DNA of 23,023 bases from Pseudomonadales bacterium (GTDB taxonomy: Bacteria; Pseudomonadota; Gammaproteobacteria; Pseudomonadales; Azotimanducaceae), in NCBI GenBank assembly GCA_029244465.1, contig JAQWQN010000191.1, forward strand, positions 1 to 23,023, in the 5' to 3' direction. The notes beneath the pieces are model-generated. The model was not told the DNA's origin, searched no databases, and saw nothing but the letters and a program-made list of their open reading frames with translations. A program made the position numbers and the translations under genes. Of this stretch, positions 1-7,968 are shown one piece after another. Every line of letters begins with the position of its first letter. Within the stretch, counting starts at the first letter, position 1.

Positions 1-83
1 CCAAGGGCATCGAAACCGAGTGCACTAGCCCAGCTTGCGAGCTCGGCTCGGGTCGGAAGATCTATTTCAGTGCCGCTATCCAT
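1..83 (-). CDS. queG: QueG, epoxyqueuosine reductase (N-terminal fragment)
   Basis: Reading the minus strand from an ATG at 83-81 gives 27 codons that run off the window edge. The visible protein starts MDSGTEIDLPTRAEL and ends in ASALGFDALG, which resembles the N-terminal helix and 'LGF' turn of QueG, the cobalamin-dependent iron-sulfur enzyme that makes queuosine in tRNA. In many gammaproteobacteria queG lies divergent from nnr, which is the arrangement here with a 37-bp gap. Only the first helix is visible and none of the cofactor-binding motifs, so the call rests on a short match plus gene order. Confidence 0.65.
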   Translation of the reverse strand, partial: MDSGTEIDLPTRAELASWASALGFDAL

Positions 84-95
84 GGAAGTGCACAG

Positions 96-101
96 TATAA
101 T
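96..101 (+). promoter_or_regulatory. Possible -10 box for the nnr operon
   Basis: A consensus TATAAT sits in the 37-bp gap between divergent queG and nnr, 19 bases before the nnr GTG. No good -35 hexamer is visible at 16-18 bases upstream. The same AT-rich stretch reads TATACT on the other strand and could also serve queG. This is a motif match only. Confidence 0.3.
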
Positions 102-120
102 GTGAAGCCTTACAGGCCAA

Positions 121-1635
121 GTGAATGAACAAATTAACGACATTTCGACAGACGGTGACCCGGTTGACGGGTTCTATGACGGCCCAGCTAGCCAGGCGTT
201 AGATGAAGCGGCACGAGTTGGTCTGCCGATAGATGGCATAGATTTGATGTGCCGCGCGGCCCGCGCGGCGTTGGATGTCGTCGTCTCTGAATACCCCGAA
301 GCGATGAGGTTGCTCATCGTCTGTGGTAGCGGAAACAATGCTGGAGATGGCTATCTTCTGGCAGCATTAGCTCAAGAACAGGGTCTTAAACCGTCAGTAC
401 TCCCTTTGATTTCGGCTGAGGACTTAAAGGGTGATGTTGCTCTCGCCGAAGCAAGAGCGAGAAGTGCGGGCGTGGTGATACTCGAGGTAGATGCTGACCC
501 GAGTCAGTATGACGTTGTCATCGATGCGATGCTTGGCACGGGTTTTAAAGGCGAGGTCAGACCCGCCTATGTGCGTGCAATAGAGCAAATCAACGCAAGT
601 GGCATCTCTGTAGTCAGCGTTGACGTACCTTCCGGCGTTGACGCATCTACTGGCCGGGCCGGGTCTGCCATCCAAGCAGATCACACTGTCACTTTTATCT
701 CGCAGAAATTAGGCACCGCGACTGGACCGGGCAAATCTCGTTCTGGTCGGGTGCATTTAGCGGGTCTAGGCGTACCGAAGAGACTCTACACATCGCCGTC
801 GGCGCAGTCATGCCGCTGGGATCCAGCGCACTTGAAGCCACTGGCAGATAATGCCTATAAGCATGAACTGGGGCATGTACTTGTTGTTGGCGGAGACCTT
901 GGGATGCCAGGGGCTGTTGCAATGGCAGGAGAAGCGGTACTTCGGGTTGGTGCTGGTATGGTCAGTTTCGCGACCCGGATAGAGCATAGTACGGCATTGG
1001 TGGCGCGCCTGCCCGAAGCGATGACGATTGATCCGCAAGGAGACGGACTGGCCGTAAAGCTTAATCAGATCGATTTGGTTGTGCTCGGTCCCGGGCTAGG
1101 TAGAGGTGCCTGGGGTCGGTCGCTTTACGAGTTGGTAGAAGCTTCTGGTAAGCCAACCGTGTTGGATGCGGATGGTCTATTTTGGTTAGCGAATGCACAG
1201 TCATGGGGTGGTGGGGAGCTTTTTGTAACTCCCCATAGCGCCGAGGCTGCTCGATTAATCGGAGTTACAGTCGGGGAGATAGATGACGATCGAGTTGCAT
1301 GCGCAAATGAGATCGCCAGGCGTTACCAAGCTCGGGTGAACCTTAAGGGTCCGGGCTCGATCGTTCGCTTGTCGGATCGTGTTGAGGTTTGCCGGCACGG
1401 TAATCCTGGTATGGCGACTGCAGGCATGGGGGATGTGCTGAGTGGCATCGTTGGTGGCTTACTCGCGACCGCAGTCCGGCAGGGAGAGTCGAAGAAAGAG
1501 CTGGATGGTTTGTTTTCTTTGAGCATCGCGCTACATTCAGCGGCAGCCGATCAAGCTGCGGCAAGCGTCGGCATGCGTAGTTTGTTGGCGACAGATGTGA
1601 TTCGGGCTCTGCCTGGCGTGATTCATGGGGATTGA
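121..1635 (+). CDS. nnr: Bifunctional NAD(P)H-hydrate epimerase / ADP-dependent dehydratase
   Basis: The enzyme repairs damaged NADH and NADPH: the N-terminal domain interconverts the R and S hydrates and the C-terminal ribokinase-like domain dehydrates the S form using ADP. The epimerase half (residues about 20-220) carries GSGNNAGDGY (69-78), DAMLGTGFKGEV (135-145) and SVDVPSGVDASTG (166-178). The dehydratase half (about 240-500) carries GPGLG (323-327), DADG (349-352), TPH (370-372) and GNPGMATAGMGDVLSG (427-442), whose D438 is the expected catalytic Asp. At 504 aa it has the usual full length of the fused form. It starts with GTG at 121 with a poor ribosome binding site; no in-frame ATG lies near the start. 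Its 3' end overlaps tsaE by 11 bases. Confidence 0.95.
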   Translation: MNEQINDISTDGDPVDGFYDGPASQALDEAARVGLPIDGIDLMCRAARAALDVVVSEYPEAMRLLIVCGSGNNAGDGYLLAALAQEQGLKPSVLPLISAEDLKGDVALAEARARSAGVVILEVDADPSQYDVVIDAMLGTGFKGEVRPAYVRAIEQINASGISVVSVDVPSGVDASTGRAGSAIQADHTVTFISQKLGTATGPGKSRSGRVHLAGLGVPKRLYTSPSAQSCRWDPAHLKPLADNAYKHELGHVLVVGGDLGMPGAVAMAGEAVLRVGAGMVSFATRIEHSTALVARLPEAMTIDPQGDGLAVKLNQIDLVVLGPGLGRGAWGRSLYELVEASGKPTVLDADGLFWLANAQSWGGGELFVTPHSAEAARLIGVTVGEIDDDRVACANEIARRYQARVNLKGPGSIVRLSDRVEVCRHGNPGMATAGMGDVLSGIVGGLLATAVRQGESKKELDGLFSLSIALHSAAADQAAASVGMRSLLATDVIRALPGVIHGD

Positions 1636-2089
1636 TGACTACATGTTGACGGAAAACCTTCCCTCTGAGGCCGCAACCGTACAATTTGGCGAGCGCCTCG
1701 GGCGCACGCTACTCGATAAATTTCGCGGTTCTGCGCTGGTGTTGCTGCAGGGTGAGCTCGGCGCGGGGAAAACGACGCTAGTTCGTGGGATATTACGATC
1801 GATTGGGCATTCAGGGGTCGTTAAGAGCCCAACCTATACGTTGCTTGAACCCTATAGTCTTGGTGGTCAAGATGCGTATCACTTTGACTTGTATCGTATC
1901 AACGACCCCGAGGAATTACTGTTTGTCGGTTTTGATGAAATTATCGATGGGCCGGGTCTCAAGATAATCGAGTGGCCAGAGCGAGCTGAAGGTTGGCTGC
2001 CGAGGGAGCAAGCAGTCGTAAAGCTTGAAGTCACGCAAGCGGTTGATGAACGCAAGGTAACTGTACGGTTTAATGATTTTGACGTCTAA
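1625..2089 (+). CDS. tsaE: TsaE, tRNA threonylcarbamoyladenosine biosynthesis ATPase
   Basis: TsaE is the small P-loop ATPase that works with TsaB and TsaD to transfer threonylcarbamoyl to A37 of tRNAs reading ANN codons. Visible motifs are Walker A GELGAGKTT (43-51), SPTYTL (68-73), HFDLYR (86-91) and IEWPER (115-120), all family hallmarks. Length is 154 aa from the ATG at 1625; an in-frame ATG at 1643 gives 148 aa and is equally possible, as the residues between are not conserved. It overlaps the end of nnr, and the amiB reading frame may begin inside its last codons, which suggests translational coupling. Confidence 0.96.
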   Translation: MGIDDYMLTENLPSEAATVQFGERLGRTLLDKFRGSALVLLQGELGAGKTTLVRGILRSIGHSGVVKSPTYTLLEPYSLGGQDAYHFDLYRINDPEELLFVGFDEIIDGPGLKIIEWPERAEGWLPREQAVVKLEVTQAVDERKVTVRFNDFDV

Positions 2090-3419
2090 CCAATCCAGCA
2101 GGATGCGCTCGTGGGGCCACTTCCTCTTTGTGTTTATGCTCGCTTTGTCCGCGTCCAGCGTGCGCGCGGTTACGTTGGAAGGCGTGCGTATGCATGAGGC
2201 GCCAGATTCTACGCGCGTGGTTTTTGATACTTCCCACGCCGTGAAATACAACGTTTTTAGCCTCAAGGAGCCTGAGCGTGTCGTTGTCGACTTGATCGAT
2301 GTGCAACCCGAAATCAGCTTTGATCCGAGTGTTGTTGCGGTAGGTCGAAAGCGAGTTTCTGGGCTCCGTGCTGGACAAAGAAACAACAATTATCGGATTG
2401 TCATTGAGACGAAAGAAGCGCTAGACCCGAAAGCGTTTACCCTGCGCCCGATCGAACCATATGGGCATCGACTGGTCGTGGACTTGCTTGTCAAGGCACA
2501 AGCGGTGGTGGCTACGCGAGAACCGCGCCGATCGGAGAGTCGCGATATAGTGATTGCGGTTGATGCGGGGCATGGCGGTGATGACCCTGGCGCGATTGGG
2601 CCGAACAAAGTCTATGAGAAACGGGTCGTGCTCCAGCTGGCCAAGCGGATCGTTCGAGAGCTCGATGGTAAGCTCGGATTTGACGGCGTGCTGACCCGAA
2701 CGGGCGATTATTACCTCGGACACCGTAAAAGGACGCAGATCGCACGCGAGAGTCGTGCCGATCTCTTTGTCTCGATTCATGCGGACGCATTTAAGTCTGC
2801 TAACGTGAAGGGCGCATCCGTTTATACGCTATCTGATCGGGGTGCCTCGAGCGAGACCGCGGCTTGGTTGGCCGAACGGGAAAATCGCTCAGACCTATTA
2901 GGTGGTGTTGGTGATGTGAGTTTAGGCGACAAAGACCCGGTGCTTGCGCAGGTATTGCTTGATCTGTCGATGGATGCCAATCGTTCGCAGAGCATTAATG
3001 CCGGTAAGGCGGTACTTGCGAATTTAGGACAGATTACCAAATTGCACAAAAGCAGGGTTGAGCAGGCCGCGTTTGTCGTGCTGAAGTCGCCGGACATGCC
3101 GTCGCTCTTGGTGGAAACCGGGTTTATCTCCAATCCTGATGAGGCACGGCAACTGTCGCAAGCTGAGCACCAAGATAAAGTGGCCCGGGCGGTTGCCCGT
3201 GGCATTGAGCAGTTCATGAGAGCAAATCCACCGCCCGGGACACTGCTTGCCCAGCGCAGCCTGGGTGCAGAGTTCAGATATACAATTGTTCGCGGTGATA
3301 CGCTTTCAGCGATCGCTCAACGATTTGGGGTGAGTTCCGGAATGTTGCGCCGCCACAATGAGTTGCGCGGAGACAAAATCCGTATTGGTCAAGTTCTGCG
3401 CATTCCTGGAGGTGCATAG
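2073..3419 (+). CDS. amiB: N-acetylmuramoyl-L-alanine amidase AmiB
   Basis: AmiB cleaves the amide between N-acetylmuramic acid and the stem peptide, splitting septal murein in the periplasm so daughter cells separate. A signal peptide covers residues about 11-32 (hydrophobic FLFVFMLALSASS, then SVRA). An AMIN domain follows (about 33-140), then an Amidase_3 domain (about 158-380) with zinc ligands in VDAGHGGDDPG (H167), E182 and SIHADAF (H236), and catalytic E348 in VETGFISNPDEA. The segment at about 275-320 matches the regulatory helix region that responds to EnvC/NlpD-type activators. A LysM domain (about 403-445) closes the protein. The ATG at 2073 overlaps tsaE by 17 bases. The ATG at 2103 (residue 11) begins directly at the signal peptide and is a good alternative start. 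Confidence 0.95.
   Translation: MILTSNQSSRMRSWGHFLFVFMLALSASSVRAVTLEGVRMHEAPDSTRVVFDTSHAVKYNVFSLKEPERVVVDLIDVQPEISFDPSVVAVGRKRVSGLRAGQRNNNYRIVIETKEALDPKAFTLRPIEPYGHRLVVDLLVKAQAVVATREPRRSESRDIVIAVDAGHGGDDPGAIGPNKVYEKRVVLQLAKRIVRELDGKLGFDGVLTRTGDYYLGHRKRTQIARESRADLFVSIHADAFKSANVKGASVYTLSDRGASSETAAWLAERENRSDLLGGVGDVSLGDKDPVLAQVLLDLSMDANRSQSINAGKAVLANLGQITKLHKSRVEQAAFVVLKSPDMPSLLVETGFISNPDEARQLSQAEHQDKVARAVARGIEQFMRANPPPGTLLAQRSLGAEFRYTIVRGDTLSAIAQRFGVSSGMLRRHNELRGDKIRIGQVLRIPGGA
3408..3413 (+). promoter_or_regulatory. Strong ribosome binding site deciding the mutL TTG start
   Basis: GGAGGT lies in the last codons of amiB, eight bases before TTG at 3422. No ATG or GTG occurs in frame before the conserved MutL N-terminus, so this near-perfect Shine-Dalgarno sequence is the main support for a TTG start. 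Confidence 0.75.
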
Positions 3420-3421
3420 TT

Positions 3422-5248
3422 TTGGGTGCGACGGGCGATCCGCGTCGGATAAATAGACTCTCGCAATTCGTCGCAGATCAAATTGCGGCAGGAGAGGTGG
3501 TCGAGCGACCCGCATCGATCGTTAAGGAGCTCATCGAAAACAGCCTTGATGCCGGCGCTGATCAAATCCAAATACGAACCCGTGGCGGTGGCGGTGAGTT
3601 AGTCTCAGTTCGAGACAATGGGTCTGGTGTCCCAGAGGAAGATTTAGCGTTAGCACTAGAGCGACATGCCACCAGTAAAATAGGTGATGCTCGAGACTTG
3701 CTTGGGGTGGCCACGCTAGGTTTCCGGGGCGAGGCCTTAGCGAGTGTCGCTTCGGTTGCAAGGGTAAGAATCACTTCTGCAATTGCTGGAGCAAAGATGG
3801 GTGCGTTGCGCGAAGTGCACGGCGGCCAACTTATGGCAGAACGACCTGTGGCGCATCCAGTCGGAACCACGGTTGCAGTGTCCGATCTTTTCTTTAACAC
3901 ACCGGCTCGTCGAAAGTTTCTGAAAACTGAGCGCACGGAGGTTGCGCGTATCGACCAAGTTGTCCGCCGTTTGAGCTTGGCCCACATGGAGGTCGGCTTT
4001 GAATTAGAGCAAATGTCGTCAGCATCACGCGCGAAGAGTTTGCAGCTACCGCCGGGCCGGATCAACGAACGCCTTGGCGCAGTCTTGAGTAAGCCATTCG
4101 TGGATGAAAGTATCGTGATTGATGAAGAGCACGACGAATACCGTTTGCATGGGTGGGTGGGAGAGCCGGCTCATCATCGTCGCCAGGTAGACCAACAATA
4201 TTTTTACGTTAATGGTCGTGCGATAACAGACAAGCTGGTTGGGCATGCGATCCGACAGGCATACCGAGACGTGATGTTTCATGGCCGACATTCGGTTTTT
4301 GTTCTCTTTCTAGAACTGCCAGAAGCCTACGTCGACGTCAATGTTCATCCAACGAAGCACGAAGTTCGTTTCCGAGATGCCAGACGCGTGCACGACTTCA
4401 TTTTCGCAAGCCTCAACAGAGCACTGCGTGACGTGCGACCGTCAGCAGAAGCGCTTTCCGTTGAACCAGCGGTGCTTGGTGGGCATCTTTCCGCAGACGA
4501 ATCGCGTCAGACGCTGCATCAGCGTAACTTCAACCAGAGTGGCCTGCTACTGGGTTCGATGAAAACACAAGGATCGGCTGCCCCTGTGGGGGGCATCGCC
4601 CAGCTGGTTGCAGAGGCTGAACCAGATTGGGTCGCCGACGTGTTGCAAGGGGGCGAAGTGAGCGTGCCGCCACTCGGTTATGCGATTGCGCAACTGCACG
4701 GTGTTTACGTGTTGGCGCAAAACACGCAGGGCATGGTGATGGTGGACATGCATGCTGCGCACGAGCGCATTACGTACGAAAAAATGAAAGCTCAGGTTGA
4801 GCGCGACGGTATGATGCGTCAATTGCTACTTGTGCCGATCGCGCTTGACGTTAGTGCCGCAGAAGCTGACATCGTTGAAGATATGGCAGAAGAATTAGAG
4901 CGAGCGGGACTTGTGATAGAGCGCTCTGGTCCCCAAGCGGTCACCGTACGGGAAATCCCAGCCTTGTTACCGCAAAAAGATATAGAAGCTGCAGTCGTTG
5001 ATGTACTGAACGACTTAGGCGAGATGGGTAGCAGTCACGAGGTGCGTCGTCGTCAGTTTGACCTGCTTGCTAGTGTAGCGTGCCATGGGTCTGTTAGAGC
5101 GAATCGAAAATTGTCGATCTTGGAAATGAATGCACTGCTTAGAGAGATGGAACAGACTGAGAACGCTGGATTGTGTAACCACGGCCGACCGACCTATTTC
5201 ACCCAGAGTATGAATGACCTAGACAAGCTCTTTTATCGAGGCCAGTAA
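3422..5248 (+). CDS. mutL: DNA mismatch repair protein MutL (endonuclease-motif type)
   Basis: MutL couples MutS mismatch recognition to strand removal. The GHKL ATPase domain shows ELIENSLDAG (E36, N40), DNGSGV (65-70), ATSKI (83-87), GFRGEAL (100-106) and a later GTTVAVSDLFFNTPARRKFL block. The C-terminal domain carries DMHAAHERITYE (442-453), which fits the metal-binding endonuclease motif D(Q/M)HA-x2-E-x4-E. It also has ACH (553-555), CNHGRP (585-590) and the terminal LFYRGQ. This is the pattern of Pseudomonas-type nicking MutL rather than the MutH-dependent E. coli type. Length 608 aa is normal. The start is TTG at 3422, two bases after the amiB stop, and the stop overlaps the miaA ATG by one base. 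Confidence 0.97.
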   Translation: MGATGDPRRINRLSQFVADQIAAGEVVERPASIVKELIENSLDAGADQIQIRTRGGGGELVSVRDNGSGVPEEDLALALERHATSKIGDARDLLGVATLGFRGEALASVASVARVRITSAIAGAKMGALREVHGGQLMAERPVAHPVGTTVAVSDLFFNTPARRKFLKTERTEVARIDQVVRRLSLAHMEVGFELEQMSSASRAKSLQLPPGRINERLGAVLSKPFVDESIVIDEEHDEYRLHGWVGEPAHHRRQVDQQYFYVNGRAITDKLVGHAIRQAYRDVMFHGRHSVFVLFLELPEAYVDVNVHPTKHEVRFRDARRVHDFIFASLNRALRDVRPSAEALSVEPAVLGGHLSADESRQTLHQRNFNQSGLLLGSMKTQGSAAPVGGIAQLVAEAEPDWVADVLQGGEVSVPPLGYAIAQLHGVYVLAQNTQGMVMVDMHAAHERITYEKMKAQVERDGMMRQLLLVPIALDVSAAEADIVEDMAEELERAGLVIERSGPQAVTVREIPALLPQKDIEAAVVDVLNDLGEMGSSHEVRRRQFDLLASVACHGSVRANRKLSILEMNALLREMEQTENAGLCNHGRPTYFTQSMNDLDKLFYRGQ

Positions 5249-6198
5249 TGTCGGGCCGTGTCATATTATTGCTGGGTCCGACAGCGGTAGGGAAAACTGC
5301 AGCGGCGATGAACCTCTACGATACTTTGGGTGGGGCTCAGCGCGTCGCGCTCGTGAGCGTTGACTCGGCGCTAGTCTATAAAGGCTTGGACATTGGCACG
5401 GCCAAACCGACAGTTGCAGAACTGGCCAACTATCCGCATAGCCTAGTCGATATCCGGGATCCGGTAGATTCCTACACGGTTGCGAATTTCGTCTTGGATG
5501 CGGATCACCTCATTAAGATCGCCTTAGCCAAAGGCCAAACGGTCGTTTTGGTGGGCGGCACGATGCTCTACGCGAAGCGCTTTATCGAAGGGATTGCCGA
5601 GCTGCCGCACGCAAATCCTGAGTTAAGAAACGAACTTCAGTTCGAAATGGAAGAACGAGGTAAGGAGGCTTTGTGGGCGGAACTCGAGCGTTTGGACCCG
5701 GTCGCTGCGCAAAAAATCCATCCCAACAATCCACAGCGATTGCTTCGAGCGCTCGAGGTTATGCGCATGACGGGGGAACCGATCTCTGAGCTATGGCGTA
5801 AAAGATCCGGTGCTGGCGCGACCGATCGGTTAGGTGCGAAGGTTCATACCTACGGCATAATGCCCTCAGATCGAATGCGCCTACATAACCGCATTCGACA
5901 ACGTTTGGAGCGGATGTTGTCGCTCGGGTTTCTTGACGAAGTGACGGCGTTGAAGGCTCGCGATGACCTTCATTTGGGCCTGCCATCGATGCGGTCGGTT
6001 GGGTATCGACAAGCGTGGCAGCACTTAGACGGTGTCACGACGCATGACGAATTTGTCGCTGATGCGGCAACTGCAACACGACGGCTGGCCAAACGTCAGA
6101 TGACTTGGTTGCGTCAGTGGTCAGGTTTGACCTCAATCGTTAAAGAAGCACCGAAACAGATAGCCGCACAGGTTATCGAAGATCTGGGCAAGCGCTAG
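5248..6198 (+). CDS. miaA: tRNA dimethylallyltransferase MiaA
   Basis: MiaA adds a dimethylallyl group to N6 of A37 in tRNAs reading UNN codons, the first step to ms2i6A. Motifs are the P-loop GPTAVGKT (10-17), the catalytic DSALVYKGLDIGTAKP segment (39-54), where Asp is the general base, GGTMLY (103-108), and the C-terminal AKRQMTWLRQW typical of the family. At 316 aa it is full length. Its ATG shares one base with the mutL stop codon (TAATG), so translation is probably coupled. It sits directly before hfq, the conserved mutL-miaA-hfq order; in E. coli hfq is partly expressed from promoters in and around miaA, and this may hold here too. Confidence 0.97.
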   Translation: MSGRVILLLGPTAVGKTAAAMNLYDTLGGAQRVALVSVDSALVYKGLDIGTAKPTVAELANYPHSLVDIRDPVDSYTVANFVLDADHLIKIALAKGQTVVLVGGTMLYAKRFIEGIAELPHANPELRNELQFEMEERGKEALWAELERLDPVAAQKIHPNNPQRLLRALEVMRMTGEPISELWRKRSGAGATDRLGAKVHTYGIMPSDRMRLHNRIRQRLERMLSLGFLDEVTALKARDDLHLGLPSMRSVGYRQAWQHLDGVTTHDEFVADAATATRRLAKRQMTWLRQWSGLTSIVKEAPKQIAAQVIEDLGKR

Positions 6199-6272
6199 AG
6201 CTAGTACATATCAAAACATCGTATGTTACTCTCGGTATCACTTGGAGTGGTCCAGTGTGAAAGGAGAGCACA

Positions 6273-6506
6273 ATGTCAAAAGGGCACAGCTTACAAGACC
6301 CTTATTTAAACGCCTTGCGCAAGGAGCGCGTCCCCGTATCTATTTATTTGGTGAACGGCATCAAATTGCAGGGGCAGATTGAGTCGTTTGATCAATTTGT
6401 TGTATTGCTGAAGAATTCGATTAGTCAAATGGTATATAAGCATGCGATATCCACTATTGTACCTGCTCGTAATGTGCAACTGGCGCCTGCTATCGAAGAA
6501 GAATAG
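6273..6506 (+). CDS. hfq: RNA chaperone Hfq
   Basis: Hfq forms a hexameric ring that binds small regulatory RNAs and mRNAs and promotes their pairing. The 77-aa protein has the N-terminal LQDPYLNALRKERVPV segment with Q8, the Sm1 region through SFDQFVVLLKN (D40, Q41) and the Sm2 signature YKHAIS (55-60) with K56 and H57 of the proximal poly-U pocket. The C-terminal tail is short (about 10 residues, ending APAIEEE) compared with the roughly 102-aa E. coli protein, but short tails are common in other gammaproteobacteria. AAGGAG at 6261-6266 is well placed for the ATG. A 74-bp gap after miaA leaves room for its own promoter, though I see no clear -35/-10 pair. Confidence 0.98.
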   Translation: MSKGHSLQDPYLNALRKERVPVSIYLVNGIKLQGQIESFDQFVVLLKNSISQMVYKHAISTIVPARNVQLAPAIEEE

Positions 6507-6594
6507 TTCAAACTCATACGTTCCAATCCTGGAGCGCGTTCCGGACCGGAGCGACTTGGCGTTTGGACAGCAACTGAGTAACTAAAAAACTGCG

Positions 6595-7893
6595 ATGTTG
6601 TTTGAGCGTCCCGAAATTGGTGATCGTGCCGTCATATTGCAAATTGTGCTTAAGCGCGAGGTCAATCCGGAGCAAGCCGAGTTTGCGGAACTGGCGAAAT
6701 CAGCGGGGATTGATGTTGTTGCGGCAATCTTGGCGCCACGCGATGCGCCCAACCCGCAAACCTATGTTGGCAAAGGCAAAGTTGCGGAAGTGAAGTTGTT
6801 GTTGCGCCAGAGTGACGCAGATTTACTGCTCGTTAATCACGAACTGAATGCAGGCCAGCAGAGAAACCTGGAGCAAGCGCTGGATTGTCGGGTCATCACA
6901 CGTACAGAGCTGATTCTCACCATATTTGCAGATCGAGCCCGAAGTCACGAAGGGCAGCTGCAGGTAGAGCTTGCTCAGCTCAAGCATGCGCAGACCAGAT
7001 TGGTTCGTGGTTGGACTCACCTGGATCGTCAGAAGGGTGGTATCGGGCTTCGTGGTGCTGGTGAGAAGCAGATCGAGATGGACCAACGGATGTTGAGCGA
7101 GCGGGTTAAAGCAATGGAAAAGAAATTGCTTGATGTGGAAAAACGCAGAGCCCAGAATCGTCGCGGACGCTATCGGCGCGGTGTCCCCACTGTTACTCTG
7201 GTGGGCTACACCAACGCTGGCAAATCCACGCTTTTCAATAGGCTCGCCGGTGCAGATGTCTATGCCGAAGACCAGTTATTCGCAACGTTAGACCCGACTA
7301 CGCGGAAGATTGTGATCCCCGGACTGACAGATGTTGTGCTGGCTGATACGGTAGGGTTTGTGAGTTTATTGCCACATGCGCTTATCGAGGCTTTTAAGGC
7401 GACGCTGGAAGAGGTTGCGCAGGCTGATTTGCTGGTGCATGTTGTTGATGCCTCGGATCCACTGATGAATGAGCGAGTCGGCCAGGTGCGTCAAGTTCTG
7501 CGCGATATTGGGGCTGGATCGGTAGCCGAAGTCGTTGCACTCAATAAAACGGATCTGGTCGATCAATACCCGCATCTCGAACCATGTGATTTAGGGCGTA
7601 GAATCGACGTGATACCCGTGAGTGCTTTGACTGGAAATAGCCTGGATCGGCTCATCACGACAATCGGCGATTCATTGGGGGTCGCCTCTCCGCACGAGGT
7701 GGTCCTAGATTCTGCCGACGGCAAAACAAGAGCCTGGCTGTATCGTTCTGGAGCGGTTTTAGATGAGGTATTATTAGAGGATGGTAGTCTACAATTGACC
7801 CTGCAGGCGGATAATAAACTCATCGATCAACTCGAAAACTCGCCACAAGTATTGTTGCGTACTAGTACTGCGCTCCCTAGAATTTCGGATTAG
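6595..7893 (+). CDS. hflX: Ribosome-associated GTPase HflX
   Basis: HflX is a GTPase that binds the ribosome E-site region and splits stalled ribosomes under heat or antibiotic stress. The N-terminal HflX domain (about 1-195) includes the signature GGIGLRGAGEKQIE (148-161) followed by a coiled linker. The G domain has G1 GYTNAGKST (204-212), G3 DTVGF (251-255), G4 NKTD (317-320) and G5 SAL. A C-terminal domain of about 60 residues follows. Length 432 aa is typical. The ATG at 6595 gives an N-terminus in register with the family (ERPEIGDRAVIL), but the ribosome binding site is weak. The 88-bp gap from hfq contains a small GC-rich inverted repeat (TCCGG-A-CCGGA) without a T-tract. Confidence 0.97.
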   Translation: MLFERPEIGDRAVILQIVLKREVNPEQAEFAELAKSAGIDVVAAILAPRDAPNPQTYVGKGKVAEVKLLLRQSDADLLLVNHELNAGQQRNLEQALDCRVITRTELILTIFADRARSHEGQLQVELAQLKHAQTRLVRGWTHLDRQKGGIGLRGAGEKQIEMDQRMLSERVKAMEKKLLDVEKRRAQNRRGRYRRGVPTVTLVGYTNAGKSTLFNRLAGADVYAEDQLFATLDPTTRKIVIPGLTDVVLADTVGFVSLLPHALIEAFKATLEEVAQADLLVHVVDASDPLMNERVGQVRQVLRDIGAGSVAEVVALNKTDLVDQYPHLEPCDLGRRIDVIPVSALTGNSLDRLITTIGDSLGVASPHEVVLDSADGKTRAWLYRSGAVLDEVLLEDGSLQLTLQADNKLIDQLENSPQVLLRTSTALPRISD

Positions 7894-7968
7894 AGAATGA
7901 AGCAAATACTCGGACTACGAACTAGACCGACCAAACAGAAAAAACTTAGGTTTTTCGGAGAAAAATAG

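Noticed and set aside
1343..1684. Long minus-strand open frames opposite nnr (and similar ones opposite amiB, mutL, folE2, dnaB)
   Set aside because: They are shadows of well-supported genes, with no recognisable domains and low-quality composition.
6519..6550. TCCGG-A-CCGGA inverted repeat between hfq and hflX as a terminator
   Set aside because: The loop is too short, no T-tract follows, and hfq-hflX read-through is the normal arrangement.
7940..7960. AAAAAC-TTAG-GTTTTT palindrome before hflK, terminator-like
   Set aside because: The stem is almost all A-T, and it lies just before the hflK ribosome binding site in a locus normally co-transcribed.
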